DNA of 59,112 bases from Rhodanobacter sp. 67-28 (lineage in GTDB: Bacteria > Pseudomonadota > Gammaproteobacteria > Xanthomonadales > Rhodanobacteraceae), in contig MKTU01000077.1 in assembly GCA_001898415.1 (NCBI GenBank), forward strand, positions 32,904-92,015, in the 5' to 3' direction. Position 1 is the first letter of the stretch; each line of letters begins with the position of its first letter. A program made the position numbers and the translations under genes. The notes below the pieces were generated by a model. The model was not told the DNA's origin, ran no database searches, and saw only the letters and a program-made list of their open reading frames with translations. Below are positions 9,436-17,050 of this stretch, one piece after another.

Positions 9436-9538
9436 ACGCGACATCCCACCCCTTCGCTGCCACCTGTCCCCGCAGGCGACACCCCCACTGACCACACGGC
9501 CGGCGCCGGCTGGCCCCGCACCGATGCGATGACCGACC

Positions 9539-10834
9539 ATGAGCAATCTCCACGCCTCCCCCGTCGCCTCCCCGAAACACGCCAGCGCCACCGAACAGCC
9601 CCCCGCCTCGGCACTCGTTCCGCTGGCCACGCCGCTGCCGGTGCTGCGCACGCCGATGCTCGACCGCGAGCGCAACCTGTTCGCCTATGAAATCGTCTTC
9701 CACTGCGAGCCGGGTGACGAGCAGAACCTGCTGCGCAGCGTGCTCTCCACCATCACCGACGGCGCGCTGACCCGGCTGGTGCGCGGCAACCGCGCCTTCC
9801 TCAACCTGCCAGCCGAACTGCTGCCCGAAGACTCCGACGTGCTGCTGCACCAACCGCGCCTTGGCGTGGTGCTGCAACCTTCGGTGGCCGACGACGCGGC
9901 GCTGATGAAGCGCCTGCAGCAGATGGCCGAACGCGGCTGCCAGCTGCTGCTGGAAGCCGGCGACATCGACCCGGAAAGCAGCCGCCAGCTGCAGGCGCTG
10001 CTGCAGATCGTGCAACTGGTGCGGCTGGACGCCAGCCGGCTGACGCCGGAGACGCTGAAGGAGCGCACCGACTACCTGTTCGCCCGCGGCATCCGCGTGG
10101 TCATCGGCCAGGTCAACGACCACCCCACCTACGAGCGCTGCCTGGAGCTGCAGGTGCAGGCGATCCAGGGACGGTTCCTGCTGATCCCGCAGCCCGTCGC
10201 CGTGCCGGTGCTTACCGCCAACCGCATGAGCATCCTGCGGCTGATGGGCGCGCTGCAGGAAAAGAACCCCGGGCCGGTGGAACTGGGCAACATCATCCGC
10301 GACGACGCCGTGCTGAGCTACAAGCTGCTCAGCTGCGTGAACTCCGCCTATTTCGCCCTGCCGCGCCAGTTGAAGTCGGTGCAGCAGGCGGCGATCTTCT
10401 TCGGCGTCACGCGCATGCGCAACTGGATCGAGACGATGTCCCTGTGCGGCATGGACGACCACCCGCCCGAGCTGCTGCGCGCGGCGCTGATCCGTGCGCA
10501 CATGTGCGAGAAATTCGCCGCCGGCAACTCGGCCATCTCGCCCGAAACCGCCTTCACCGTGGGCCTGTTCTCGCTGCTGGACACGCTGATGTGCGCACCG
10601 ATGGATTTCCTGCTCAGCCATTTGCGGCTGGTGCCGGAAGTCAGCGACGCGCTGACCGACCGCAGCGGTCCGTACGGCACCCTGCTCAAGCAGATCATCG
10701 CCTGGGAAGCCGGCGAAATGACCAGCGGCATGGCCACGCCCCAGCGCATCATGAGCATGGCCTCGATCTACCTGGGCGCCACGCAGTGGGCCGACCAGGT
10801 GTTCGCCTCCGCCAACGGCAAGCAGGCCGCCTGA
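9539..10834 (+). CDS. EAL-like/HDOD domain signalling protein
   Basis: A 431-aa protein of the YuxH type. Residues about 35-220 resemble an EAL domain, but the catalytic EAL tripeptide is replaced (LFAYEIVFH) and metal-binding residues are not evident, so c-di-GMP hydrolysis is unlikely. Residues about 220-420 form an HDOD domain (ILRLMGALQEKNPGPVELGNIIRDDAVLSYKLLSCVNSAYF, FFGVTRMRNWIETMSL). Such proteins modulate motility or biofilm by protein contact in related bacteria. It lies directly after flgN, which hints at a motility role; the partner is unknown. Confidence 0.82.
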   Translation: MSNLHASPVASPKHASATEQPPASALVPLATPLPVLRTPMLDRERNLFAYEIVFHCEPGDEQNLLRSVLSTITDGALTRLVRGNRAFLNLPAELLPEDSDVLLHQPRLGVVLQPSVADDAALMKRLQQMAERGCQLLLEAGDIDPESSRQLQALLQIVQLVRLDASRLTPETLKERTDYLFARGIRVVIGQVNDHPTYERCLELQVQAIQGRFLLIPQPVAVPVLTANRMSILRLMGALQEKNPGPVELGNIIRDDAVLSYKLLSCVNSAYFALPRQLKSVQQAAIFFGVTRMRNWIETMSLCGMDDHPPELLRAALIRAHMCEKFAAGNSAISPETAFTVGLFSLLDTLMCAPMDFLLSHLRLVPEVSDALTDRSGPYGTLLKQIIAWEAGEMTSGMATPQRIMSMASIYLGATQWADQVFASANGKQAA

Positions 10835-10997
10835 CCGCACACCGGGCCACCGCCGGGGGCTTGTCACACACCCCCGCGCGACAAGCCCGCGCCCATCGCC
10901 GATAATGCGCACTCGTCGCGAATGCGCCGCGTCGGCCACTCCGCTTGCCGCAGATCAGCGACCCGACCCCGCGCGCATCGCACACTCCCCCGCCGTA

Positions 10998-11018
10998 CCC
11001 GCGCGCTTTTCGCGCGGG
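10998..11018. other. GC-rich hairpin in the leader of yggX
   Basis: CCCGCGCG, loop CTTTT, CGCGCGGG: a perfect 8-bp stem ending 17 nt before the yggX ATG. It lacks a T-run, so it is not a standard terminator; it could structure the 5' leader. Confidence 0.45.
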
Positions 11019-11035
11019 CGCACAGGAATGAACCG

Positions 11036-11314
11036 ATGAGCCGCACCATCCACTGCAGCAAGCTCCACGTCGACGCCGAAGGGCTCGACTTCGCACCCTG
11101 GCCCGGCCCCCTCGGCCAGCGCATCTATGCCGAGATCTCCAAGCCCGCGTGGCAGCAATGGCTGGCCCACCAGACCACCCTGATCAACGAATACCGGCTC
11201 AACCCGCTCGACGCGAAATCGCGCCAGTACCTGGGCGAGCAGATGGAGAAATTCCTGTTCGGCGGCGACGTCGACCATGCCGCCGGCTTCACCCCGCCGC
11301 CCTCCGCATCTTGA
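11036..11314 (+). CDS. yggX: Fe(II)-trafficking / oxidative damage protection protein YggX
   Basis: Small cytosolic protein (92 aa) that protects iron-sulfur clusters from oxidative damage. Family signatures are clear: MSRTIHCSKL with the conserved Cys, EGLDFAPWPGPLGQRIYAEISKPAWQQWLAHQT, then LINEYRLNPLDAKSRQYLGEQMEKFLFGG. The ATG at 11036 is preceded by AGGA; a 38-codon in-frame extension upstream is non-homologous. In many gammaproteobacteria it follows mutY, but here it follows the HDOD gene. tRNA-Phe lies 82 nt downstream. Confidence 0.95.
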   Translation: MSRTIHCSKLHVDAEGLDFAPWPGPLGQRIYAEISKPAWQQWLAHQTTLINEYRLNPLDAKSRQYLGEQMEKFLFGGDVDHAAGFTPPPSAS

Positions 11315-11396
11315 CGATTCCGCACACTTTCGGTCTAATGCACGGCTCCACGCATCAACGGCAACCCACCCGGTTGTGCTTGATCGCCAGGTTCCC

Positions 11397-11472
11397 GGCC
11401 GGGTAGCTCAGTTGGTAGAGCAGGGGATTGAAAATCCCCGTGTCGGCGGTTCGATTCCGTCCCCGGCCACCA
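11397..11472 (+). tRNA. tRNA-Phe (anticodon GAA)
   Basis: The 76-nt cloverleaf can be drawn by eye: acceptor GGCCGGG/CCCGGCC, D arm GCTCAGTTGGTAGAGC, anticodon stem-loop GGGGATTGAAAATCCCC with GAA, TpsiC arm GGCGGTTCGATTCCGTC (standard TTCGATTC loop) and a genomically encoded CCA. It is followed 9 nt later by a terminator hairpin. Confidence 0.98.
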
Positions 11473-11478
11473 TGATCC

Positions 11479-11515
11479 AAGGGCTTGCAGCAATGCAGGC
11501 CCTTTTCGTTTTTGT
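11479..11515 (+). terminator. Rho-independent terminator of tRNA-Phe
   Basis: GGGCTTGCA/TGCAGGCCC stem (one T-G pair) with a GCAA tetraloop at 11481-11502, followed by TTTTCGTTTTT. Excellent position and shape for tRNA transcription termination. Confidence 0.9.
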
Positions 11516-11776
11516 CGGCACGCCGGTTGTTGTTCGCCCGCGGGTGCGCAGCACGCCGCACGGCGGTGAACCGCGCCCGGCCACACCGTCCCGCGTCCCC
11601 TCTCTCCGGCACCTGGGCAATCGGGCAATGCCTGCCCATGTCCGGCAGATATCCGGTCGATCCGCCTCGTGTCATCGACGCGCCGCCGTTGCCCGCGAGT
11701 GCGACCCGTCGTGGCCTCTGCCGGGTGGCGGGAGGACTTCATCCGGCGACGCTCGACTTGTGACGCAGTTCTCATT

Positions 11777-11792
11777 TGGCACGGTTTCTGCT
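11777..11792 (+). promoter_or_regulatory. Sigma-54-type promoter upstream of a small unknown gene
   Basis: TGGCACGGTTTCTGCT has the full TGGCACG -24 box and GC exactly 10 nt after GG. This is the best RpoN match seen in the window. It is 46 nt upstream of the ATG at 11838. The rest of 11516-11776 shows no gene or other clear signal. Confidence 0.7.
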
Positions 11793-11837
11793 GCTGGCTT
11801 CAGTGAACCACCCCGGTTCCGTCATCGAGAAGCAGCC

Positions 11838-12155
11838 ATGGACGAAGTCATCGATCGCACCGCGCCGAACTCGCCGGAAGAGCTGGCGATCCATTTCTTG
11901 CTGCGCCACGCTGCGTGCCGCATGGCATTGACCGAGCAGGCCGGCGAGGAAGCGCTGCTGCAGGCTTTGCAGGATGCCCGCCCCGGCCAGCCGCAGCCGA
12001 CGCCCGTTGGCGAACCCGTGCCTGGCGTCGTCGCAGCCGCGGCCGAGGTGACGAAGGACGACAGCTGCGCCGCCCGTTTTTCCCGGGCATATGCCGCGGC
12101 ACGTCACCGCAGCCTGTCCGCCGGCACGAGCCGGGGCACGCGCAGCGCCGCCTGA
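11838..12155 (+). CDS. Small protein of unknown function
   Basis: A 105-aa open frame of unrecognised family. The N-terminal half looks structured and helical (SPEELAIHFLLRHAACRMALTEQAGEEALLQALQDA). The C-terminal half is Pro/Val/Ala-rich, then basic (SLSAGTSRGTRSAA), and is probably disordered. No signal peptide or membrane segment is present. A strong sigma-54-like promoter lies upstream, which supports it being real and suggests co-regulation with motility or another RpoN regulon. The weak point is the low-complexity tail, where the true stop could reflect drift. Confidence 0.55.
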   Translation: MDEVIDRTAPNSPEELAIHFLLRHAACRMALTEQAGEEALLQALQDARPGQPQPTPVGEPVPGVVAAAAEVTKDDSCAARFSRAYAAARHRSLSAGTSRGTRSAA

Positions 12156-12220
12156 AGGCGCGAGCCGTCGGCGCGGTGGCCATGCGAAAATACGCGAACC
12201 ACGCCCCGACAAGTGTCCCG

Positions 12221-12511
12221 ATGACCTCCTCGAAATACGACTTCCGCCAGTTCCAGGAAGAACTCGCCCAACTCGAACGCAAGACCCCCGCCCCCGCCCC
12301 CACACCGGCCAAACCGCTGGGCAAGAAAGCCGCCGCCGCGCAGCGCCTGTCGGTGGCGCGCGAGGAGTTCCTGGCCCTGCGCAAACGCCACGGGCTCAGC
12401 GTGGCCGACGTGGTGGCCTTTTTCCCCGAGGAAGAAGGCATCGCCTACCTGCAGGAACTGATCGTCGCCGCGCAAGCCAAGCCGCGCCGCCGGAGCAAGC
12501 CGAAGCCGTAA
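12221..12511 (+). CDS. Small basic-tailed protein of unknown function
   Basis: A 96-aa protein, family not recognised. It starts MTSSKYDFRQFQEELAQLERK; a Pro/Ala/Lys linker is followed by a helical domain (SVAREEFLALRKRHGLSVADVVAFFPEEEGIAYLQELI) and a basic RRRSKPKP end. The helical part with GLSVADVVAFF resembles nucleoid-associated H-NS-like C-terminal patterns only superficially. An alternative in-frame ATG lies at 12182. No ribosome-binding site is obvious at either. It is probably cytosolic. Confidence 0.6.
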   Translation: MTSSKYDFRQFQEELAQLERKTPAPAPTPAKPLGKKAAAAQRLSVAREEFLALRKRHGLSVADVVAFFPEEEGIAYLQELIVAAQAKPRRRSKPKP

Positions 12512-12590
12512 GGCAAGCAACCTGGATCAGGGTTCGGCGGCAGGACAGCCGGCGGGCGATGCCCGCCCTGCGCCGTCGGCTCTGCCGACA

Positions 12591-12690
12591 CCGTTCACCC
12601 TGAGCGTAGCCGCGCAGCGGCGGAGTCGAAGGGTGGGGCTGGTGCGCGGCTTCGACTTCGCGCCTGCGGCGCTACGCCCAGCCTGAACGG
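12591..12690. repeat. Imperfect 41-bp inverted repeat, intergenic
   Basis: Left arm 12591-12631 (starting CCGTTCACCCTGAGCGTAGC) and right arm 12650-12690 are reverse complements with several mismatches, separated by 18 nt. They contain the CTTCGACT...CAGG-type sequence often seen between genes in this lineage. Just before it, 12549-12573 holds a GGCGGGCGATGCCCGCC hairpin like the units at 41 kb. No gene is seen in 12512-12764. Confidence 0.75.
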
Positions 12691-12764
12691 TGCAGGTGCG
12701 GTAGTGCTTCAAACCGCACGGCGCGCACTGCCCGCCTTGCACGATCGAGTCGACACTGCAAAAA

Positions 12765-13565
12765 CTACCTGGCCGCGGGCGGTGGTGCAGCAGGCGTGAG
12801 CGTCACGTCGCCGAACCACGCCTGCACGTGACCGCCGGTGTTGTCGGTGTCGGCGGAGAGTGCGATGCCGGTGATGCGCGGCGCGGGGCGGCCGAATGCG
12901 GCGAGGTAATCGGCGGCGAGATTGCGATCCTGCACTTGCCACTGGCCGGCGCGCGTGTTGCCGCTTTGCAGGACGATGGTGCGTATCTGCGGCGAGTACG
13001 GGCTGGGGGCGATGGTGCCGATCGGGTGGCGGTTGTCCCACACGTAGCAAAGCGCCGCGGTGGGCATCGCGTGGCCCAGGGTGCGGCGGGCCAGTTTCAA
13101 TTTCATGCGCTGCAGCCAGGACAGGCTGGACAGCGGCACGTCGAAGAACACGTAGACGCGCGCGGCAAAATCGTCACCCTTCTTCTTCGACATGTCCGCC
13201 GCCGCCACGCTGTGGTCGACCTTCCAGCGCCAGTTGAGCGTGGTGGCGGCCGGCAGATCCAGCGCATGCGCGATGGCGCCGGCGGCGTGATCGGCGTCGA
13301 TGCGAAACACGCTGTCGGTGCCGTCGCGCACGATCGCCATCGGCGCCATCGGACGGTGCCGCGACATGGCGTACGCCTTCCAGCCGCCGGGCAGCGCGTT
13401 GCCCGGCACGGCGCCGGAGAAGCGCAGCGTGACCGGCGTCGCCGCCCACGCGACGGGCACAAGTACAAGCACAAGCAGCATCGCCCATCGTGACCTGCGC
13501 AGGCCATGTGCGCGACGACGCGTGAGGCGTCCAGCCAGCCAGCGCGTCGCGGAGCGTTTCGTCAT
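12765..13565 (-). CDS. DUF3047 secreted or membrane-anchored protein
   Basis: A 266-aa protein matching the DUF3047 pattern: LNWRWKVDHSV, KKKGDDFAARVYVFFDVPL, ALCYVWDNRHPIGT, IRTIVLQSGNTRAGQWQVQDRNLAADYLAAFG and the hallmark GIALSADTDNTGG. The N-terminus after a basic stretch is a hydrophobic signal (WAMLLVLVLVPVAWAATP), so it is likely exported. The biochemical role of the family is not established. The start at 13565 is a compromise: no strong ribosome-binding site is visible and a longer frame reaches 13724. Confidence 0.85.
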   Translation of the reverse strand: MTKRSATRWLAGRLTRRRAHGLRRSRWAMLLVLVLVPVAWAATPVTLRFSGAVPGNALPGGWKAYAMSRHRPMAPMAIVRDGTDSVFRIDADHAAGAIAHALDLPAATTLNWRWKVDHSVAAADMSKKKGDDFAARVYVFFDVPLSSLSWLQRMKLKLARRTLGHAMPTAALCYVWDNRHPIGTIAPSPYSPQIRTIVLQSGNTRAGQWQVQDRNLAADYLAAFGRPAPRITGIALSADTDNTGGHVQAWFGDVTLTPAAPPPAAR

Positions 13566-13807
13566 GACCAAGCACCGGTGGGAAGCGTGCGGGGAGCATA
13601 CCGATGCGGCGTGCCGTGGGCGTGAATGACGCAGCGCGCAAGCCCGCCGATATGCATCGTGCGCTGCCGCATCCGCAGCGCCGCGAAAAAAAATATCGCG
13701 CGCGAGGCGCGACAGTTGCGTCAAACCCCTAAAATTTCGCTACATTGTGCGGGCCGCAAGGCCTCCGAGCCCAGAAAGCCGGGGTTTCCTACTATCGAGA
13801 TCAACTA

Positions 13808-14200
13808 ATGGCTACCAAAACCACTGCCAAGAAAGCTCCCGCCAAGGCTGCCAAGCCTGCCGCCGCCAAGTCCGCCGCGCCGGTCAAGCCGCTGGGCGAG
13901 AGCCTGTCGAAGTCCGGGCTGATTGCCCACATCGCCGCGCAGGCCAACGTCGAGGCGAAGGCGGTCAAGGCCGTGTTCGCCGGCCTGGAGTCGGCCGTGC
14001 TCGCCTCGGTGCACAAGAAGGGCGTGGGCCAGTTCACCCTGCCCGGCCTGTTCAAGATCAACGCCGTGAAGGTTGCCGCCAAGCCGAAGCGCAAGGGCAA
14101 GAACCCGTTCACCGGCGAAGAGCAGGTGTTTGCCGCCAAGCCCGCCACGGTGAAGGTGAAGGTGCGCCCGCTGAAGAAGCTGAAGGACGCCGCGCTCTGA
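13808..14200 (+). CDS. HU-family DNA-binding protein with H1-like basic N-terminal tail
   Basis: A 130-aa nucleoid protein. Residues 1-30 are an Ala/Lys/Pro tail (KTTAKKAPAKAAKPAAAK) like histone H1-type bacterial proteins. Residues about 33-125 form an HU/IHF fold (SKSGLIAHIAAQANVEAKAVKAVFAGLESAV, GQFTLPGLFKINAVKV, RKGKNPFTGEEQVFAAKPATVKVKVRPLKKLK). It probably bends and compacts DNA. The start is the ATG of MATKTT; an upstream 21-codon extension is unlikely. An AT-rich promoter-like stretch lies at about 13720-13765. Confidence 0.92.
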   Translation: MATKTTAKKAPAKAAKPAAAKSAAPVKPLGESLSKSGLIAHIAAQANVEAKAVKAVFAGLESAVLASVHKKGVGQFTLPGLFKINAVKVAAKPKRKGKNPFTGEEQVFAAKPATVKVKVRPLKKLKDAAL

Positions 14201-14254
14201 TGTGCGCACGTTGATCAACCCTGCGTTGATCAATACCGTCTGATCCACCCGCGC

Positions 14255-14285
14255 GCCGCCGTCCGGCACTCCACCGGGCGGCGGC
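14255..14285 (+). terminator. GC-rich hairpin after the HU-like gene
   Basis: GCCGCCGTCCGG and CCGGGCGGCGGC form a 12-bp stem with one G-T pair around a 7-nt loop, about 55 nt after the stop. No long T-run follows (GTCGCGTTT), so the terminator call is tentative. Confidence 0.45.
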
Positions 14286-14408
14286 GTCGCGTTTGCGGTG
14301 CGGCGCCTCACGTTGCTGAACCGTTGGCGGGGATTCACGCCCGCATTCACCGCATGTTTTCGTCGGGCACCCAAGACTCGGAGCTTTCCGCAAGCAACGA
14401 GGTGCGCC

Positions 14409-14861
14409 ATGAAACCGACGATCCCCTCCCTGGCCCTGGCCCTGGCCCTGGCCCTGGCCCTGAGCATCGGCGCGCTGTCGCTCGGCGTTTTCCAGAGCGC
14501 GCTCGCGCAGCAGGCGCTGACCGAAGCGCAGGTGCGCGCCCGACTCACCGCCCAGGGCTACACCGACGTGCACGACCTCAAGTTCAAGGACGGCATGTGG
14601 AAGGCCGAGGCGGACAGCGCCGACGGCAACGACCTGGACGTGCGCGTCGACGCGAGCACCGGCCAGATCTACCCCGATGCGCAAGTCTCCACGCTGAGCA
14701 AGCACGACGTGGAAGCGGCGCTGTCGACCCAAGGCTACACCGACGTGCACGACGTGGATTACGACGACGGCATCTGGAAGGCCAAAGCCGACAACCCCGC
14801 CGGCAAGAAGGTCAAGCTGCGCATCGACGCGCACAGCGGCAAGGTGATCGGCATCGACTGA
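14409..14861 (+). CDS. Secreted protein with two PepSY-like repeats
   Basis: A 150-aa exported protein. Residues 1-35 are a signal peptide whose core is a pure Leu-Ala alternation encoded by nearly six copies of CCCTGG. Two homologous modules of about 52 residues follow: ALTEAQVRARLTAQGYTDVHDLKFKDGMWKAEA and LSKHDVEAALSTQGYTDVHDVDYDDGIWKAKA, each ending in a (V/I)DA(S/H)(T/S)G motif. PepSY domains are thought to inhibit peptidases or bind periplasmic partners; the partner is unknown here. The M28 peptidase gene downstream is one possibility but is not demonstrated. Confidence 0.88.
   Translation: MKPTIPSLALALALALALSIGALSLGVFQSALAQQALTEAQVRARLTAQGYTDVHDLKFKDGMWKAEADSADGNDLDVRVDASTGQIYPDAQVSTLSKHDVEAALSTQGYTDVHDVDYDDGIWKAKADNPAGKKVKLRIDAHSGKVIGID
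14428..14462 (+). repeat. Hexanucleotide tandem repeat (CCCTGG)5.8
   Basis: 35 nt of uninterrupted CCCTGG units inside the signal-peptide coding region of the PepSY protein. Gain or loss of a unit changes the hydrophobic core by one Leu-Ala pair without frameshift. Confidence 0.9.
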
Positions 14862-14918
14862 GCACAGCCGGCGCCGCGGGCATCCGCCGGGACATGGACC
14901 GGTACCGGCTTGTTGACC

Positions 14919-15209
14919 AGGGCAACGCTGATCAAGTATCGCCGCCGTCATGATGACTGGAAGGCCCGCAGGCGATGCCGCGCGGCGCCGGCAAGACTGG
15001 CCGTCTTGCCAAGCCGCGCGGCATCGCCTGCGGGCCTTCCAGTCATCACCTCATCATTTCAGATTCAACACGTTGAGGCCCACCCTCTCTGTCCGCATGC
15101 CTTCGGTCCGCCGCCTCGACAGACGGCCAGTCTGCCTTCGCCGACGGCCCTGTGGTCTGCGAACTTAAGAGGGTGGGTGACGGTGGTGATACTTGATCAG
15201 CGTTGCCCT
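14919..15209. mobile_element. 291-bp MITE-like element with 32-bp terminal inverted repeats
   Basis: Ends 14919-14950 and 15178-15209 are inverted copies of 32 nt (AGGGCAACGCTGATCAAGTATC and so on) with two mismatches. Inside, 14952-14986 and 15013-15047 form a perfect 35-bp inverted pair, with a further GGCAAGAC/GTCTTGCC stem in its loop. An inner CCCACCCTCT/AGAGGGTGGG pair lies at 15079-15088 and 15168-15177. There is no transposase or credible gene. No clear target duplication was found. The terminal sequence resembles IS5-like ends only by impression. It lies immediately upstream of the M28 peptidase gene. Confidence 0.7.
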
Positions 15210-15246
15210 AGTATCGGGCTTCCCTCCCCCACGTGATGGATTGCCC

Positions 15247-16899
15247 GTGAAGCGATTGATTCTCTCTGCGCTCATCATCGGCGCCTGTGCCGGCGCACAG
15301 GCTGCCGATGTCCCCACCTTCAGCACGCAGCGACTTTCCGACGAGGTCAAGACGCTGAGCTCTGATGCCTTCGAGGGCCGCGGTCCGGCCACGCCGGCGG
15401 AGACGCGCACGATCGACTACGTGGTCGAGCAGATGAAGGCCGCCGGCCTGCAGCCGGGCGGCGACCTCAAGGACGGCAAGCGGCTGTGGACGCAGGCCGT
15501 GCCGCTGCTGCGCAGCGAGATCATCGGCAAGCCTTCGCTCAGCCTGACCCTGGGCGACAAGAGCGAGCCGCTCACCCAGGGCGAGCAGATCGCCATCCGC
15601 GCCCCGATGAACGGCGCCAGCGCGGTCGACATCAGTCATGCGCCGCTGGTCTTCGTCGGCTACGGCGTCAAGGCGCCGGAGCGCAACTGGGACGACTTCA
15701 AGGGCGTCGACCTGCACGGCAAGATCGCCGTGGTGCTGGTCAACGATCCGGATTTCGAAACCGGCAAGGGTGACTTCGGCGGTAAAGCCATGACCTACTA
15801 CGGCCGCTGGACCTACAAGTACGAGGAAGCCGCGCGGCAAGGCGCGCTGGGCCTGCTGGTGATCCACGAGACCGCACCGGCCTCCTACGGCTGGGCCACG
15901 GTGAAGAACTCCAACACCAACACCATGTTCGACATCGTGCGCGACAAGCCGGGCGACTCGCACGTGCCGCTGGAAGGCTGGATTCAGCGCGACCTGGCAA
16001 TGCAGCTGTTCAAGCACGCGGGGCTGGATTTCGACAGCGCCAAGAAGCTCGCGCAGACGCGCGCGTTCAAGCCGATCGCGCTGAAGGGCGAAAGCCTGTC
16101 GGCCAGCTTCAAGGTCGACAAGAGCGTGATCACCTCGCACAACATCGTCGGCCGCGTGATCGGCTCCAGGCACCCCGACCAGACCGTGATCTACAGCGCG
16201 CACTGGGATCACCTGGGCATCGGCCAGCCCGATGCCACCGGCGACCGCATCTACAACGGCGCGGTGGACAACGCCACCGGCACCGCGGCGCTGATCGAGA
16301 TGGGCCGCGCCTTCGCGCACGCGCCGCAACCGGAGCGCAGCGTGGTGTTCCTCAACGTCACCGCCGAGGAAAAGGGCCTGCTCGGCTCGGAGTACTACGC
16401 CAGCCACCCGCTGTACCCGCTGGCCACCACCGCCGGCGTGATCAACATGGACGCGCTCGACCCGCACGGCCCCACCCGCAACTTCACCATCTCCGGCAAT
16501 GCCAAGCTCGGCCTGCTGGACGACCTGATCGCCGACGCGAAACAGTTCCACATGGTCTACACCCCGGACTCGCATCCGGAAGCGGGCTACTTCTTCCGTT
16601 CCGATCACTTCTCCTTCGCCAAGCGCGGCGTGCCGGCGGTGTCGTTCGGCTCGGGCAATGACCGCATCGACGGCGGCGTGAAAGCCGGCGAGGCCGCGGG
16701 CAGGGAGTACACCGCGAAGCATTACCACCAGCCGTCCGACGAATGGCAGGCGAGCTGGCCGTTCACCGGCATGGCGCGCGACCTGCAACTGCTCTACACC
16801 GTCGGCAGCCAACTGGCGAACTCGGACCAGTGGCCGGGCTGGAGCAAGGACTCGGAGTTCCGCGCCGCACGCGAGGCCACGGCGGATCAGCGCAAGTAA
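15247..16899 (+). CDS. Secreted M28-family zinc aminopeptidase
   Basis: Extracytoplasmic metallopeptidase, 550 aa. A signal peptide occupies residues 1-20 (VKRLILSALIIGACAGAQAA). A PA-like insert lies at about residues 100-250 (SHAPLVFVGYGVKAPERNWDDF). The M28 zinc site is visible: SAHWDHLG (His, Asp), GAVDNATGTAALIEM (bridging Asp), TAEEKGLLGSEYY (catalytic and zinc Glu), INMDALDP and the late His in HYHQPSDEW. The GTG start at 15247 is chosen because the signal peptide begins there; the ATG upstream falls in the inverted-repeat element. It probably releases N-terminal amino acids from peptides. Confidence 0.92.
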   Translation: MKRLILSALIIGACAGAQAADVPTFSTQRLSDEVKTLSSDAFEGRGPATPAETRTIDYVVEQMKAAGLQPGGDLKDGKRLWTQAVPLLRSEIIGKPSLSLTLGDKSEPLTQGEQIAIRAPMNGASAVDISHAPLVFVGYGVKAPERNWDDFKGVDLHGKIAVVLVNDPDFETGKGDFGGKAMTYYGRWTYKYEEAARQGALGLLVIHETAPASYGWATVKNSNTNTMFDIVRDKPGDSHVPLEGWIQRDLAMQLFKHAGLDFDSAKKLAQTRAFKPIALKGESLSASFKVDKSVITSHNIVGRVIGSRHPDQTVIYSAHWDHLGIGQPDATGDRIYNGAVDNATGTAALIEMGRAFAHAPQPERSVVFLNVTAEEKGLLGSEYYASHPLYPLATTAGVINMDALDPHGPTRNFTISGNAKLGLLDDLIADAKQFHMVYTPDSHPEAGYFFRSDHFSFAKRGVPAVSFGSGNDRIDGGVKAGEAAGREYTAKHYHQPSDEWQASWPFTGMARDLQLLYTVGSQLANSDQWPGWSKDSEFRAAREATADQRK

Positions 16900-16955
16900 G
16901 CGCCTTTACCCAACGCCGCGCCGGTCGCCGGCGCGGCGTTGTCGTGTCCGCCACC

Positions 16956-17033
16956 GCAGGAGCCCGCTCGCGCGCCATGCTCTTGCGGCGAGATTCGGCA
17001 TGTGAAAGGCATTGCCCGCGAGCGGGCTCCTGC
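16956..17033. repeat. Inverted GGAGCCCGCTCGCG repeat pair (copy A)
   Basis: GCAGGAGCCCGCTCGCG and its reverse complement bracket a ~45-nt centre between convergent genes (M28 peptidase and GH13). This is one of four related pairs in the window (others at 23892, 48991 and 55490). It probably acts as a REP-like bidirectional stem-loop. Confidence 0.8.
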
Positions 17034-17050
17034 GCGGGGCGTGCGGCCGG

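Noticed and set aside
10859..10886. GCTTGTC...GACAAGC hairpin and a GCCGATAA box before yggX
   Set aside because: The -10-like box lacks a TAAAG element at the right distance, and the stem is short with no T-run, so neither a FliA promoter nor a terminator is supported.
13720..13765. Sigma-70 promoter before the HU-like gene
   Set aside because: TTGCGT and TACATT are present but 19 nt apart, so it is plausible only and not listed as a feature.
14210..14236. Two GTTGATCAA(C/T) copies after the HU-like gene, similar to the ends of the 14919 element
   Set aside because: Only about ten bases match and there is no second end, so it is too short to call a remnant.
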